Shown here piece after piece: positions 8,524 to 17,035 of a stretch of DNA of 64,000 bases. Every line of letters starts with the position of its first letter. Within the stretch, counting starts at the first letter, position 1. The notes below the pieces were generated by a model. The model did not search any database, had not been told where the DNA came from, and saw only the letters and a program-made list of their open reading frames with translations. The translations under genes were made by a program, and so were the position numbers. The stretch covers positions 1-64,000 of the forward strand of contig NZ_FPAF01000015.1 of assembly GCF_900116295.1 (NCBI RefSeq), read 5' to 3'. Source of the DNA: Bacillus sp. 103mf (GTDB taxonomy: Bacteria; Bacillota; Bacilli; Bacillales; Bacillaceae_G).

Positions 8524-9453
8524 TCATAAAGTAACTGAGTAGTTACCCCTTTTTTTAATAGGAATGTATAAGTCAACCTTTGCCTTCCCTTCCGGATCAG
8601 TTGCTGGGTTATTCATACAAAATTCAAGGCATGGTTTATCATCTGCATCGTATTCACTATTAGGGAGCCATTGTCCAAAAATACTTTGATAAGCAAGGGC
8701 AAATTTATCGAGAGTATCATGAAACTGATACAAAGCGTATGTACCTCCTTGTAAAGTTTTATATTGTATGTCATCATTATTTTCTTTATAGAAATCTTTC
8801 GGGATTGTTACACACGCATCGTAGCGACAAGCATATTCATCAACAAAATTAGGATCATCTAATGAAATTCCAATCGAATATTTTGTTTGGTCAATCCCAT
8901 GTTTATGTGCCCATTCTCCCAATTTACTCCATGCCTGAAAAGTTTCTAAATAGCTCCCAACGTGTCTCACATACGCTACTTCATAATCAGGTAATTCTTT
9001 AATCATAATATTCATTGTCCATATCCTCCTTAACAAGTTATTGTTGCTATCATTAGCGTAACAAACGGAGGTAGACATCTCTTCTTGATTCTTGCTCATA
9101 TATAACGAAATATTGCTATTATGAAAATTATTTTTCCTAACATCAGTAGGAACGATATGAAAGTGCTTTTTAAACAATGCATGAAATGTGGATGATGATT
9201 CAAAACCACAGAGGTTACTGATCTCTAATATCGATTTGTTCGTTTCTGTTAAGTAGTATATCGATCTTTGAAGACGTTTTTTATTCACAAAAGACATCGG
9301 GGTTTCACCAATAATAGCTTTAAAGATCCTACTAAAATGATACTTAGAAAAGTGCGATACTTGAGCTAATGAATCAAGATCAATTTTCTCAGCGTAGTGA
9401 TCTTCAATATATTTTATAACCGTTTCAATTCGGGTTTGATAATCATTCTTCAT
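8524..9453 (-). CDS. AraC-family regulator with C-terminal GyrI-like ligand-binding domain
   Basis: A 309-residue protein. Residues ~8-105 hold two AraC helix-turn-helix motifs (LAQVSHFSKYHFSRIFK and ISNLCGFESSSTFHALFKKHF), so the DNA-binding part is N-terminal. Residues ~155-309 form a GyrI-like/BmrR effector-binding domain (ELPDYEVAYVRHVGSYLET, LQGGTYALYQFHDT). This is the SoxS/Rob-like layout used to sense small hydrophobic molecules or drugs. It is a single gene, divergent from the hydrolase at 9601. The ligand and targets are unknown. Two more GyrI-like proteins occur in this window. Confidence 0.88.
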   Translation of the reverse strand: MKNDYQTRIETVIKYIEDHYAEKIDLDSLAQVSHFSKYHFSRIFKAIIGETPMSFVNKKRLQRSIYYLTETNKSILEISNLCGFESSSTFHALFKKHFHIVPTDVRKNNFHNSNISLYMSKNQEEMSTSVCYANDSNNNLLRRIWTMNIMIKELPDYEVAYVRHVGSYLETFQAWSKLGEWAHKHGIDQTKYSIGISLDDPNFVDEYACRYDACVTIPKDFYKENNDDIQYKTLQGGTYALYQFHDTLDKFALAYQSIFGQWLPNSEYDADDKPCLEFCMNNPATDPEGKAKVDLYIPIKKRGNYSVTL

Positions 9454-9600
9454 GTAAACTCTCCTACTCCTTCGCTAATAAAAACTTTCAATTCCCCTAA
9501 AAAAATTCTCACTTACTACCGCTTTTCCTTCTCGTTCCTCTAGGATAATTCCTACCTAAAAAGGAGATGATATGAACAAAAAAACAACGGAGTGATGAAG

Positions 9601-10440
9601 ATGGAAAACGAAGTTCAACTCCCTCACTTCATCTTTTCTACAAGAGGGATGATAATTCATTATGAGCTCTACCAGTCTGTCAATGCCGAAGAAAAACCAA
9701 CATTTGTTTTAATTCATGGGTTTCTCTCTTCAACCTTTAGCTATCGACGTCTCATTCCCCTTTTAACAAAGCAAGGGAATGTGATTGCTCTAGACCTACC
9801 GCCATTTGGAAAAAGCGATAAATCCTATCATTTCACATATTCCTACCAGAACCTCGCAACAATTGTCATTGAACTTATGGAACATTTACAAGCAAAAAAC
9901 GTTATTTTAGTAGGGCATTCAATGGGAGGACAAATTGCGCTATATGTAAACAAATTGCGGCCTGATTTAATTCAAAAGACAGTTCTTTTATGCAGTTCAA
10001 GTTATTTATCTCGGGCGAAACTGCCGCTTATCTATACTTCCTATTTACCATTCTTTCATTTATACGTAAAAAATTGGATTGTAAGGCGAGGAATCGTCCA
10101 TAATTTAATGAATGTTGTTCACGATCATTCTTTAATCGATGACGAAATGATGCAAGGCTATGCAGCGCCTTTTTATGATAATCGCATCTTTCCTGCACTT
10201 ACCCGCATGATTCGAGATCGCGAAGGAGACTTAACGTCAAAAGAACTACAAAAAATCACAACACCTACTTTGCTTGTTTGGGGAGAAAAAGATCGTGTTG
10301 TTCCTATTGAAGTTGGACACCGCCTACACAATGACCTGCCGCATTCACACTTTATCTCTTATGAAAACACAGGACATTTATTACCTGAAGAAAAACCAGA
10401 ACACGTATGCGAAGAAATTATGACTTTCTTAGCTAATTAA
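9601..10440 (+). CDS. yugF: Alpha/beta hydrolase (YugF-like)
   Basis: A 279-residue alpha/beta-fold hydrolase. The oxyanion-hole motif is LIHGF (~38-42), the nucleophile elbow GHSMGG puts Ser at 107, the acid Asp is in WGEKDRVVP and the catalytic His in NTGHLLPEEKP. The substrate is unknown; relatives include esterases, epoxide hydrolases and MhpC-like C-C hydrolases. I start it at ATG 9601 because GGAGTG lies seven bases upstream; in-frame GTG/ATG codons at 9592-9595 overlap that site. Its position upstream of yugE and patB matches yugF in B. subtilis. Confidence 0.85.
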   Translation: MENEVQLPHFIFSTRGMIIHYELYQSVNAEEKPTFVLIHGFLSSTFSYRRLIPLLTKQGNVIALDLPPFGKSDKSYHFTYSYQNLATIVIELMEHLQAKNVILVGHSMGGQIALYVNKLRPDLIQKTVLLCSSSYLSRAKLPLIYTSYLPFFHLYVKNWIVRRGIVHNLMNVVHDHSLIDDEMMQGYAAPFYDNRIFPALTRMIRDREGDLTSKELQKITTPTLLVWGEKDRVVPIEVGHRLHNDLPHSHFISYENTGHLLPEEKPEHVCEEIMTFLAN

Positions 10441-10448
10441 CCTAAAAC

Positions 10449-10503
10449 AAGAAGCGGATATCGAAAAGCCCACCTCCCGTAAACTTTTCGATACCCGCTT
10501 CTT
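10449..10503. terminator. Terminator hairpin between yugF and yugE (convergent)
   Basis: Twenty-base arms with one mismatch (AAGAAGCGGATATCGAAAAG and its complement) lie between the two convergent genes. There is no long T-run, but the stem is very stable. Confidence 0.7.
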
Positions 10504-10527
10504 ATACCCTTGCTATTCAATAAGAAC

Positions 10528-10779
10528 TTATAGACTACAACTTCCGCCGTCTTTTAATAATAACAATTGTTCTGCTAACCATTGACATTTTTCAATCGGC
10601 AATGTTCTATCAAATGATATTAAATAAATGTGCTGTATTTTCTTTGCGATATATTTTGCATCATCAAATGTACTTACAATGTAGACGATGTCGCTTGCTT
10701 CCGTTTCATAAAATTCCGGCCCCATTTGAAACGGATCCCACTTCTTCACAAAGTCTATCATCTTCTCATATGTCCCCAT
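10528..10779 (-). CDS. yugE: DUF1871 family protein (YugE)
   Basis: An 83-residue soluble protein with the DUF1871 pattern (VKKWDPFQMGPEFYETEASD, then an amphipathic C-terminal half). The function is unknown. It starts with ATG 10779 preceded by GGCGGGAAG. It keeps the B. subtilis place between yugF and patB but is transcribed away from patB. Confidence 0.82.
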   Translation of the reverse strand: MGTYEKMIDFVKKWDPFQMGPEFYETEASDIVYIVSTFDDAKYIAKKIQHIYLISFDRTLPIEKCQWLAEQLLLLKDGGSCSL

Positions 10780-10895
10780 ACACTTCCCGCCTTTTTCTTA
10801 AATTCCACTTCCCTTTATCGTATCATATCAGCTATGCTAGAAAAAATGATAGAACTTTCAGCATATTCATCCCAGAATCGAAAGGAGCAATAAAT

Positions 10896-12074
10896 ATGGG
10901 GAACTTTAACGAAATGATAAATCGCCGCGGAACAAACTCCGTTAAATGGGATACACATAAAAACGAGGAACTTCTTCATGCCTGGATTGCAGACATGGAC
11001 TTCCCTGTTCCCTCACCAATTCAAGATGCTTTAACAAAACGTTTACAACACCCTATTTTCGGTTATAACACTTCAAGTGAACAAATAAAAGAAGCAATTT
11101 GTCATTGGGTAAAAACACAATACAATTGGGTTATTGAAAAAGAATGGCTTGTCTTTAGCGCCGGCATCGTTCCTGCACTTAGTGTTTCTGTACAAGCTTT
11201 TACTGAAAAGCAAGATTCAGTGCTTGTACAACCGCCTGTATATTCCCCATTTTTCGAAATGGTAGCAACGAATGGGCGCCAAGTGCTGACTAATCCGCTG
11301 CGCTTAGAAAACGGTGTTTACAAAATGGATTTTGAACAGTTAGAGAAACAATTTCAGCAAGATATAAAACTGATGTTTCTGTGTAGTCCTCACAATCCAA
11401 TTGGACGTGTATGGACAGCGGAAGAGTTAACAAAACTCGGTGCACTCTGCGAATTGTATGATGTAACCGTCATTGCAGACGAAATTCATGCTGACATTAT
11501 CTTTAATGGATGTAAACATATTCCACTTGCCTCTTTATCACCAAACTTAGCGAAGCGAACTGTTACATGCATCGCCCCAAGTAAAACATTTAATATTGCT
11601 GGGCTGCAAGCATCGGTTATTATTATTCCAAATGAAAAGCTGAGAGATGCCTTTACCGCTGTGCAGCATCGCCAAGGCTTTCATGGTTTAAACACATTTG
11701 CTTACGCAGCAATGCAAAGTGCGTACACAGAATGCAATGAATGGCTAGCAGATTTGTTAGCTTATATAGAAGAGAATGCACGATTTGCATGTGACTTTAT
11801 TAAACAGCATATTCCGAAACTATCCGTCATTCAGCCTGATGGTACGTTCTTACTTTGGATTGACTGCTCCAAACTTGGACTCACACAAAGTAAACGAATG
11901 GAATTATTAGAGACAAAAGGAAAAATCATTGTAGAGCCTGGAGAAAAATTTGGTGCCGGCGGTGAGCATCACATTCGTTTAAATATCGGCTGTCCACGCC
12001 CTGTATTAGAAGATGCGCTCCGCCGCTTACAATGTACATTTGCGTGTACTTCTAAAGAACAGCTACCTATGTGA
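10896..12074 (+). CDS. patB: PatB/MalY-type PLP-dependent cystathionine beta-lyase
   Basis: A 392-residue fold-type I PLP enzyme. Features are WIADMDFPVPSPI at the N-terminus, SPHNPIGRVW (~164-173), D195 in ADEIHAD and the PLP lysine K230 in APSKTFNIAGLQ. Members cleave C-S bonds of cystathionine or cysteine conjugates, releasing pyruvate, ammonia and a thiol. ATG 10896 has AAAGGAGC eight bases upstream; the frame stays open far upstream but overlaps yugE on the other strand. In B. subtilis patB is followed by kinB-kapB; here kinB is absent. Confidence 0.93.
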   Translation: MGNFNEMINRRGTNSVKWDTHKNEELLHAWIADMDFPVPSPIQDALTKRLQHPIFGYNTSSEQIKEAICHWVKTQYNWVIEKEWLVFSAGIVPALSVSVQAFTEKQDSVLVQPPVYSPFFEMVATNGRQVLTNPLRLENGVYKMDFEQLEKQFQQDIKLMFLCSPHNPIGRVWTAEELTKLGALCELYDVTVIADEIHADIIFNGCKHIPLASLSPNLAKRTVTCIAPSKTFNIAGLQASVIIIPNEKLRDAFTAVQHRQGFHGLNTFAYAAMQSAYTECNEWLADLLAYIEENARFACDFIKQHIPKLSVIQPDGTFLLWIDCSKLGLTQSKRMELLETKGKIIVEPGEKFGAGGEHHIRLNIGCPRPVLEDALRRLQCTFACTSKEQLPM

Positions 12075-12093
12075 TTTGAATCTGGTTATTATA

Positions 12094-12130
12094 ATAAAAG
12101 AGCTGGAAATTTTCTCTCCAGCTCTTTTAT
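12094..12130. terminator. Bidirectional terminator between patB and the GyrI-like gene
   Basis: Perfect 14-base arms (ATAAAAGAGCTGGA / TCCAGCTCTTTTAT) between convergent genes, with A and T tracts at the stem base. Confidence 0.88.
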
Positions 12131-12621
12131 TTATCCGCTATGTTAGCTTTTATTGGTATCCACACTTCTTCTTTTGCGTTTAAATCATCTGGACGATAAT
12201 TATCATCCATAATTTCAAAATGCTCCCTTACATCTAAGCTATAATTTGAATTCGGTAACCACTCTTGAAAAATATACTGGAATGTGCTCAAATCAGACGC
12301 TGTTCCTTGATGGATAAAAACAGCATATAAGCCTCCTGCTAACGTATGCGTTGATAGTTCTGAAGAAGTATCATTTTCGAAATGTTCCACCTCAACAGCA
12401 GCCCATTTTTCATAAGTATAGTTCATATCATTCAAATTTAAAGGGGTGCTTAACACCTTTACAGAAAGAAAACAAGAGTTACTTCTGTAAGGGATACGAT
12501 TTCTTAATGGCATAAATGTTTTCCATATTCCCATTGTGACTTCAGGGTCTTTTACAAAAGTTGTTTCTTTCCTAATTCCAACAATGTTTTTTGCTGGGAT
12601 ACTTATTATTTTAGGCTCCAT
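12127..12621 (-). CDS. Stand-alone GyrI-like (AraC effector-binding) domain protein
   Basis: A 164-residue protein made of one GyrI-like/SAV2371 domain: start PKIISIPAKNIVGIRKET, central Phe/Trp-rich strand, LAGGLYAVFIHQGTASD and the tail FQEWLPNSNYSLD...EVWIPIKA, which is the same end motif as in the AraC-family protein at 8524. Such proteins bind planar hydrophobic compounds; some inhibit gyrase or act as drug sensors. I use ATG 12621 because AGAGGAAAG precedes it; an in-frame ATG lies six codons upstream. It has no DNA-binding domain. Confidence 0.8.
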   Translation of the reverse strand: MEPKIISIPAKNIVGIRKETTFVKDPEVTMGIWKTFMPLRNRIPYRSNSCFLSVKVLSTPLNLNDMNYTYEKWAAVEVEHFENDTSSELSTHTLAGGLYAVFIHQGTASDLSTFQYIFQEWLPNSNYSLDVREHFEIMDDNYRPDDLNAKEEVWIPIKANIADK

Positions 12622-12746
12622 TCTTTTCTTTCCTCTCATTATTACTATTTAACATAAATATGTAATAGTCTAGCTATATTAGGAGTTTGATTAAAATTTA
12701 TCCTTCTTAATGTATGTACGTGTTCTCTATATACCCGAGTTAAAAA

Positions 12747-12812
12747 AACGACATAAAAACCCCTTTCCCTGCCACATGCGAGGTTTAAAACAAAGAGAGC
12801 AAGCGAGTACCA
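12747..12812 (-). repeat. Family B repeat, internally deleted fragment
   Basis: An inverted fragment that joins the B right end (CGACATAAAAACCCCTTT) to the B centre (CTGCCACATGCGAGGTTTAA, AACAAAGAGAGCAAGCGAGTAC), with the part between missing. Its end forms the stem GCAAGCGA / TCGCTTGC with the following bases, which may serve as terminator for the lipoprotein gene at 12829. Confidence 0.55.
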
Positions 12813-12828
12813 TTCGCTTGCCGTTTTT

Positions 12829-13209
12829 TCATAGCTTCGTATGTATCCGAATTCCTTTTGCTTTCTCTTTTTCACCCTTCACACTTACACTCAATTCATA
12901 TGAGCCAGGTTTCGGTGCTTCAAAAGAAAGCAGACCCTCTTTTTCGGAAGTGATTTCTTCTTCATGAATAACCTGATCGCCTTTTATGACTTGCAATAAA
13001 ATTGTACCTTCTTCAACGGATGCTTCATAAGGAATCTCCACATTTCCATTTTCAACTTTAATCGTTTGTACTTCGTGAGAACCTTGCAGAGAGCCAATTT
13101 TCAAAGTAGTTTCTCCGTTGTTTTGAACCTTTGTGATTTTTGTTGCTACATTGCATGCGCTTAACAATACAACAAGCGTAAGAATAAGAAGTGAACGTAA
13201 TAATTTCAT
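12829..13209 (-). CDS. Small lipoprotein of unknown function
   Basis: A 126-residue protein with a lipoprotein signal: basic start MKLLRS, hydrophobic core and lipobox LSAC with Cys at about 20. The mature part is beta-rich and acidic, and resembles a single Ig/YtkA-like fold (VQTIKVENGNVEIPYEASV ... GSYELSVSVKG). It should be anchored on the outer face of the membrane. ATG 13209 has AAGGGGG seven bases upstream; codons further upstream in this frame are not coding. There is no co-transcribed neighbour. I do not recognise a named family. Confidence 0.75.
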   Translation of the reverse strand: MKLLRSLLILTLVVLLSACNVATKITKVQNNGETTLKIGSLQGSHEVQTIKVENGNVEIPYEASVEEGTILLQVIKGDQVIHEEEITSEKEGLLSFEAPKPGSYELSVSVKGEKEKAKGIRIHTKL

Positions 13210-13490
13210 AGAATCCCCCTTTTGTGTATGTACATGTTCTATTATAAAGGATTTTCCAAAAATCAACTGAAGGATATACGTAATTCGGAAAATATATGAT
13301 GTATATCCTTTCATAAAAATCCGCTTCTGCGCCAAACCAAAATCTGTATGATGATAGATTCATAAAGTGTCCGGCGCAGTAGCGGTAATTTAAACTTTCC
13401 GAAGTCAAAAATTATAGCGAACACCGGAAGCTTGCGCATAATTAATTATTTTGTTCCTATTCACGCCACTCTCTTTTTTCTGCTTCAATT

Positions 13491-14555
13491 TTAATTATCT
13501 CTTCCACAATGCGTACACTTACCACGCCGACGATAATAGTAAGCGATGGCAGCAAGACCAAGTGCTACTCCCCATGGCACCCAGAAAATCATAGGTCCAA
13601 TCGTTCCCCATATCTGACTGAGAAGGAGGGTATCGGCTGGCATAAAGTGTAATATCACAGCAAGAAAATTAAAGGTAAAGACAAATCCAGCTGCAGTTAC
13701 CGCAATGGCTATAATAGAAGCTGGAACTACTGCGAGCATGATAGGAACTCTTTTACCGCCAATGAACGGGAACCAATCGGGGAATATTTCACCCCATTTT
13801 TGAATCAAACCAAGTGTAAGAATCCCTCCGCCTATGCAAACAGACCCAAATACCCACTCTGTTATATGTGCCATAGAATTAACTGTTGAGAAATCGTGAA
13901 AGAATTGCTGGTCTACTCCTAAAGGTATATTAAGTGCCCATGCAAAACGTGTGATAGCATAAGGAATAGGCGCAAGAGCCGCGATAATGGTCAACCATCT
14001 TCCCCAGCGTACCAATAAAAATGTGTTTCCTTTCTCTGTCCGTCCACAGTATTCACAAGCATCACGGGTCCTACGTTGATATGCAACAGCAGTCAAGATC
14101 CAAAGCAGAGCACCTATAATACAAATAAGCTGATTGAACATAATCCAGTTAAAAGCAAACTTAAATAAAAAGGCATAAGCCATAGCTGCGATTAAGCTAA
14201 TATCAGGAATAAAAAGAAGCAAGGCAACGGCAAAACACCAAGCAAAAGTAAGGAATAGCCACCTAGGAAGAACACCTCTCCATATTTTTTGCATAGCTAC
14301 ACCAATCACTGTTCCTAATAAACAAAAAATCACAAAAATGAGGCCACAAGCTTTGGATGGAAGATAAGTAACCATGGCCGCAAACAATCCCATCCCATCA
14401 CTTTTGAAGGGATAACCCGCCCCTCCAAGTAACCAATAGAGCTGTACAACGCCGTAAAGCAGTGACCACCCCGCGGCGCCATATCCAATCCATAAGGGCC
14501 ATCGCTTAAAGCCTTTCCCAATCTTTTCTTCCATTATCGGCGATGAAGTTTCCAT
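13491..14555 (-). CDS. Polytopic membrane protein with two CxxCGR half-motifs
   Basis: A 354-residue protein with about nine to ten membrane helices. Two cysteine pairs lie in short hydrophilic segments: CEYCGR in the central loop (about 167-172) and CTHCGRDN at the extreme C-terminus. Both flank basic residues and probably face the cytosol, where they could together bind a metal or form a redox pair. I do not recognise a characterised family. The gene follows a response regulator and histidine kinase on the same strand with a 165-base gap, so it is a likely target or partner. The start has GAGGAGAATT upstream. Confidence 0.75.
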   Translation of the reverse strand: METSSPIMEEKIGKGFKRWPLWIGYGAAGWSLLYGVVQLYWLLGGAGYPFKSDGMGLFAAMVTYLPSKACGLIFVIFCLLGTVIGVAMQKIWRGVLPRWLFLTFAWCFAVALLLFIPDISLIAAMAYAFLFKFAFNWIMFNQLICIIGALLWILTAVAYQRRTRDACEYCGRTEKGNTFLLVRWGRWLTIIAALAPIPYAITRFAWALNIPLGVDQQFFHDFSTVNSMAHITEWVFGSVCIGGGILTLGLIQKWGEIFPDWFPFIGGKRVPIMLAVVPASIIAIAVTAAGFVFTFNFLAVILHFMPADTLLLSQIWGTIGPMIFWVPWGVALGLAAIAYYYRRRGKCTHCGRDN

Positions 14556-14641
14556 TGAAATTCTCCTCTTTTCTTTACTATTTTACATACCTACGAAACG
14601 AATCGAATGGGGTATTAGCACTTACTTATGTTTCATAAATT

Positions 14642-14690
14642 TAACCCCACCATCATTCTAATCAGTGAAGATTAAAATAACGGTGGGGTC
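14642..14690 (-). terminator. Possible attenuating hairpin between the kinase and the membrane-protein gene
   Basis: Eight-base arms ACCCCACC / GGTGGGGT with a ~30-base loop, downstream of the kinase stop codon and upstream of the membrane-protein gene. The U-run after it is weak, so it may end only part of the transcripts. Confidence 0.35.
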
Positions 14691-14720
14691 TAGTTTAAAT
14701 TTCGTTTAACTTTTGTCAGA

Positions 14721-16076
14721 TTACCACATTTCAATTTTTTCATATAGATAAATACAAGTTCCGTTCATCGAACTTGTTATTTTCCATTCAAGATTCATTT
14801 CTTGGAGCATCAATGAAACAATGGATAAACCAATTCCTGCTCCTTTTTCACTGGAGATGCTATCCATTCCAGGGCCTTTGTCTTCAACAACAATAGCAGT
14901 CCTTCCATCTAACTCTTCCAAGCTTACACCAACATACCGTCCAGCTTTTGCGTGTCTAACAACGTTTTGGAATAGATTATCTAATATACGGGTAAACCAG
15001 TGCGGGTCAACATTCCACATTAAAGCTTTTTCTGCCAAATGAACCTCCACTTCAAATCCTTCCTTTTCAAATATAGGAAACCACCCTGCAACGGAAGTCC
15101 GAGTTAATCGGATCATATCTGTCTCCTTCTGTTGCAAAGTATATTTCCCCGCCGATAATAACGTGTAAGAAAGAAGGTTTTCGAGCAATTGGCTAAGAGC
15201 ATCTACTTTTCTTTCAATCAAATGAAGCGATGCCTTCCCTTTAGGAGATAAGGTTTCCTTTTGCAATGAATAAGCATGTCCACGGATGGTAGTGAGCGGT
15301 GTCCGTAAATCGTGTGATATATTAGCAATCAATTGTTTACGAAGAGCTTCCTCCTCCAGTTCACATTTCCTACTGCTCTTCAACTCGTCAATCATATGAT
15401 TGAATGCCGACCCTAGTTGTGCAATTTCGTCCTTTTTACGAACGAGAATTTTCTGAGGAATGCCGTCCTCATCGACTTCGGCCATTGCGGTTTGTAGTTG
15501 AACGAGACGCCTGCGAATTTTCGAGAAAAATACCCAAGATGCAATTAGAAAAATTGCAAAGACAAGTACAAAATATACTAACAAAAACTTATCATCGATG
15601 ACGGATGCACTAGGTGGCTGTGTAACGAAAAGAGGGACTTGAAAAACCATAAAGCCTTGGCTCTGGTCACCGCCAATAAAAGCAATAATTGTGAACATAT
15701 CATTATCAACATTTTTCTTCATAAACTTAGTGCTTTCCTGAAACGTCCATTGGTCAGGTATACTCTTTTTTTGGGGAAGCTTGAGCTGTGTTTTGCCTGC
15801 GGCGTCAACCCAGAACATTGTCGCCATTGAATATCGTTCTTTTAACGAATAGATTTGTTTGTCCACTTGATTTGGTGGTGCCCCGTCCAACTTGTCCGCC
15901 TCATCATTCCACATTTGTTCCAACTTTTTTGTATCTATATACTTGACCTTTTGTTGCATATCCTTGTCTAGTGTATATTTCGGTAAATAATAAAGAGGTA
16001 AAACAAACGGCCATAAAACGAGCGCAGTTGTAATAATCAACAAATATCTAGCTAACAGCGAATGTCGGAATTTCAT
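14721..16076 (-). CDS. Sensor histidine kinase (HAMP, HisKA, HATPase_c)
   Basis: A 451-residue kinase. TM1 is at ~9-29, an extracellular sensor region at ~30-162 and TM2 at ~163-183. A HAMP linker follows (~185-235), then the phospho-acceptor H255 in ANISHDLRTPLTT, and an ATPase domain with NLFQNVVRHAKAG, DKGPGM and GAGIGLSIV boxes. The start codon overlaps the response regulator stop (ATGA), so they form one operon. The sensor region has no recognisable fold by eye, and the signal is unknown. Confidence 0.92.
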   Translation of the reverse strand: MKFRHSLLARYLLIITTALVLWPFVLPLYYLPKYTLDKDMQQKVKYIDTKKLEQMWNDEADKLDGAPPNQVDKQIYSLKERYSMATMFWVDAAGKTQLKLPQKKSIPDQWTFQESTKFMKKNVDNDMFTIIAFIGGDQSQGFMVFQVPLFVTQPPSASVIDDKFLLVYFVLVFAIFLIASWVFFSKIRRRLVQLQTAMAEVDEDGIPQKILVRKKDEIAQLGSAFNHMIDELKSSRKCELEEEALRKQLIANISHDLRTPLTTIRGHAYSLQKETLSPKGKASLHLIERKVDALSQLLENLLSYTLLSAGKYTLQQKETDMIRLTRTSVAGWFPIFEKEGFEVEVHLAEKALMWNVDPHWFTRILDNLFQNVVRHAKAGRYVGVSLEELDGRTAIVVEDKGPGMDSISSEKGAGIGLSIVSLMLQEMNLEWKITSSMNGTCIYLYEKIEMW

Positions 16077-16747
16077 TGTTTCACCCTATATCCAATACCG
16101 CGAATTGTTTCAATTATTTGTGGCTTACTTGGCTCCTGCTCTACTTTTTCACGTAAATGGCGGATATGTACCATTAAGGTTTTATCTCCTTCGATATATG
16201 GATTTTCCCATACGGCCTCATAAATTTGTTCTTTTGTTAAGATTTGGTTTGGATGACGGAGTAAATAGGTGAAAATTTGAAACTGCTTAGCCGTAAGTAT
16301 GATATCATTATTCGATCTGGAATCCACAATGCGGTTCTCATTCAAATAAATGCGGAGATGTGATAGTACAATGAGTGGGGAGCATATCTTGTCAAACCGT
16401 CTAAGAAGCACTTCCACCCGTGCCCCGAGTTCATCGGGATGAAAAGGCTTTGTCATATAATCATCCGCAAACTGCAGCCCTTGCAATTTATCATCAATCG
16501 ATGATCTGGCAGATAGCATTAAAATAGGGGTCTTTGGAAATTCCTTTTTCAACCGCTGTCCAACTGAAAAACCATCCAATCCCGGAAGCATAATATCAAG
16601 GATTACTAGATCGATTTCCGTCATATGTTCAATAGCACCTTCGCCTGTGGTAATCCAAGTTACCTGATAGCCCCGTTCGAATAAATCTTCACATACCCAA
16701 GCACCAATTTCCTTATTGTCTTCAATATATAGAAGCTTCCTTTTCAT
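16073..16747 (-). CDS. OmpR-family response regulator
   Basis: A 224-residue regulator with a receiver domain (acidic pair E9-D10, phospho-acceptor D51 in LVILDIMLPGLDG, K in MTKPFHPDEL) and a C-terminal winged-helix DNA-binding domain (ILTAKQFQIFTYLLRHPNQIL ... HIRHLREKVE ... GIGYRVKQ). It is the first gene of the regulator-kinase-(membrane protein) set. AAGGGGATTAC precedes the ATG. The upstream DNA is filled by repeats (16764-17313), so its promoter must lie within or very close to them. Confidence 0.93.
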   Translation of the reverse strand: MKRKLLYIEDNKEIGAWVCEDLFERGYQVTWITTGEGAIEHMTEIDLVILDIMLPGLDGFSVGQRLKKEFPKTPILMLSARSSIDDKLQGLQFADDYMTKPFHPDELGARVEVLLRRFDKICSPLIVLSHLRIYLNENRIVDSRSNNDIILTAKQFQIFTYLLRHPNQILTKEQIYEAVWENPYIEGDKTLMVHIRHLREKVEQEPSKPQIIETIRGIGYRVKQ

Positions 16748-16763
16748 GTAATCCCCTTTCTGA

Positions 16764-16959
16764 ATCCCCCACCTATCTTCTTTAGAAAAGCGGAAGCGGC
16801 TCGCTTAGAATGTGAGGGGGATAACATTTCTGACGTAGAGGTGTTTTTTACCTCTTAGGAAGAAGCGAAGCCACCGAACATTCTAGCCACTGGAACTAGA
16901 CAGCGTTTCTCTCTGAATCTTGAAGTGAGGGTCTTACTGCTCATAAATTCCAGGATAAA
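16764..16959 (+). repeat. Family A remnant carrying a nested family C element
   Basis: It starts with the inner arm of A (TCCCCCACCTATCTTCTTTA), continues with a full C element (GAAAAGCGGAAGCGGCTCGC to TAGCCACTGGAACTAGAC, ~16780-16905), and ends with the A right part (GAATCTTGAAGTGAGGGTCT ... GGATAAAA). The A left part is missing. It lies directly upstream of the response regulator gene. Confidence 0.75.
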
Positions 16960-17035
16960 ATGGTAATATTGTATATTAATAGGTTATATAAATACAAACT
17001 AGGGTATCAAGTAGTACAACAAATATTTTCAGGTG

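Noticed and set aside
8309-8576. Open frames of 63-75 codons on both strands
   Set aside because: They lie across a family B repeat and the 3' end of the AraC-family gene; no homologous protein pattern.
10602-10895. N-terminal extension of the patB frame
   Set aside because: It runs antisense through yugE; ATG 10896 has its own ribosome site and matches the family start.
13058-13408. 116-codon frame overlapping the small lipoprotein
   Set aside because: Out of frame with the lipoprotein, which has a lipobox and ribosome site; this one has neither.
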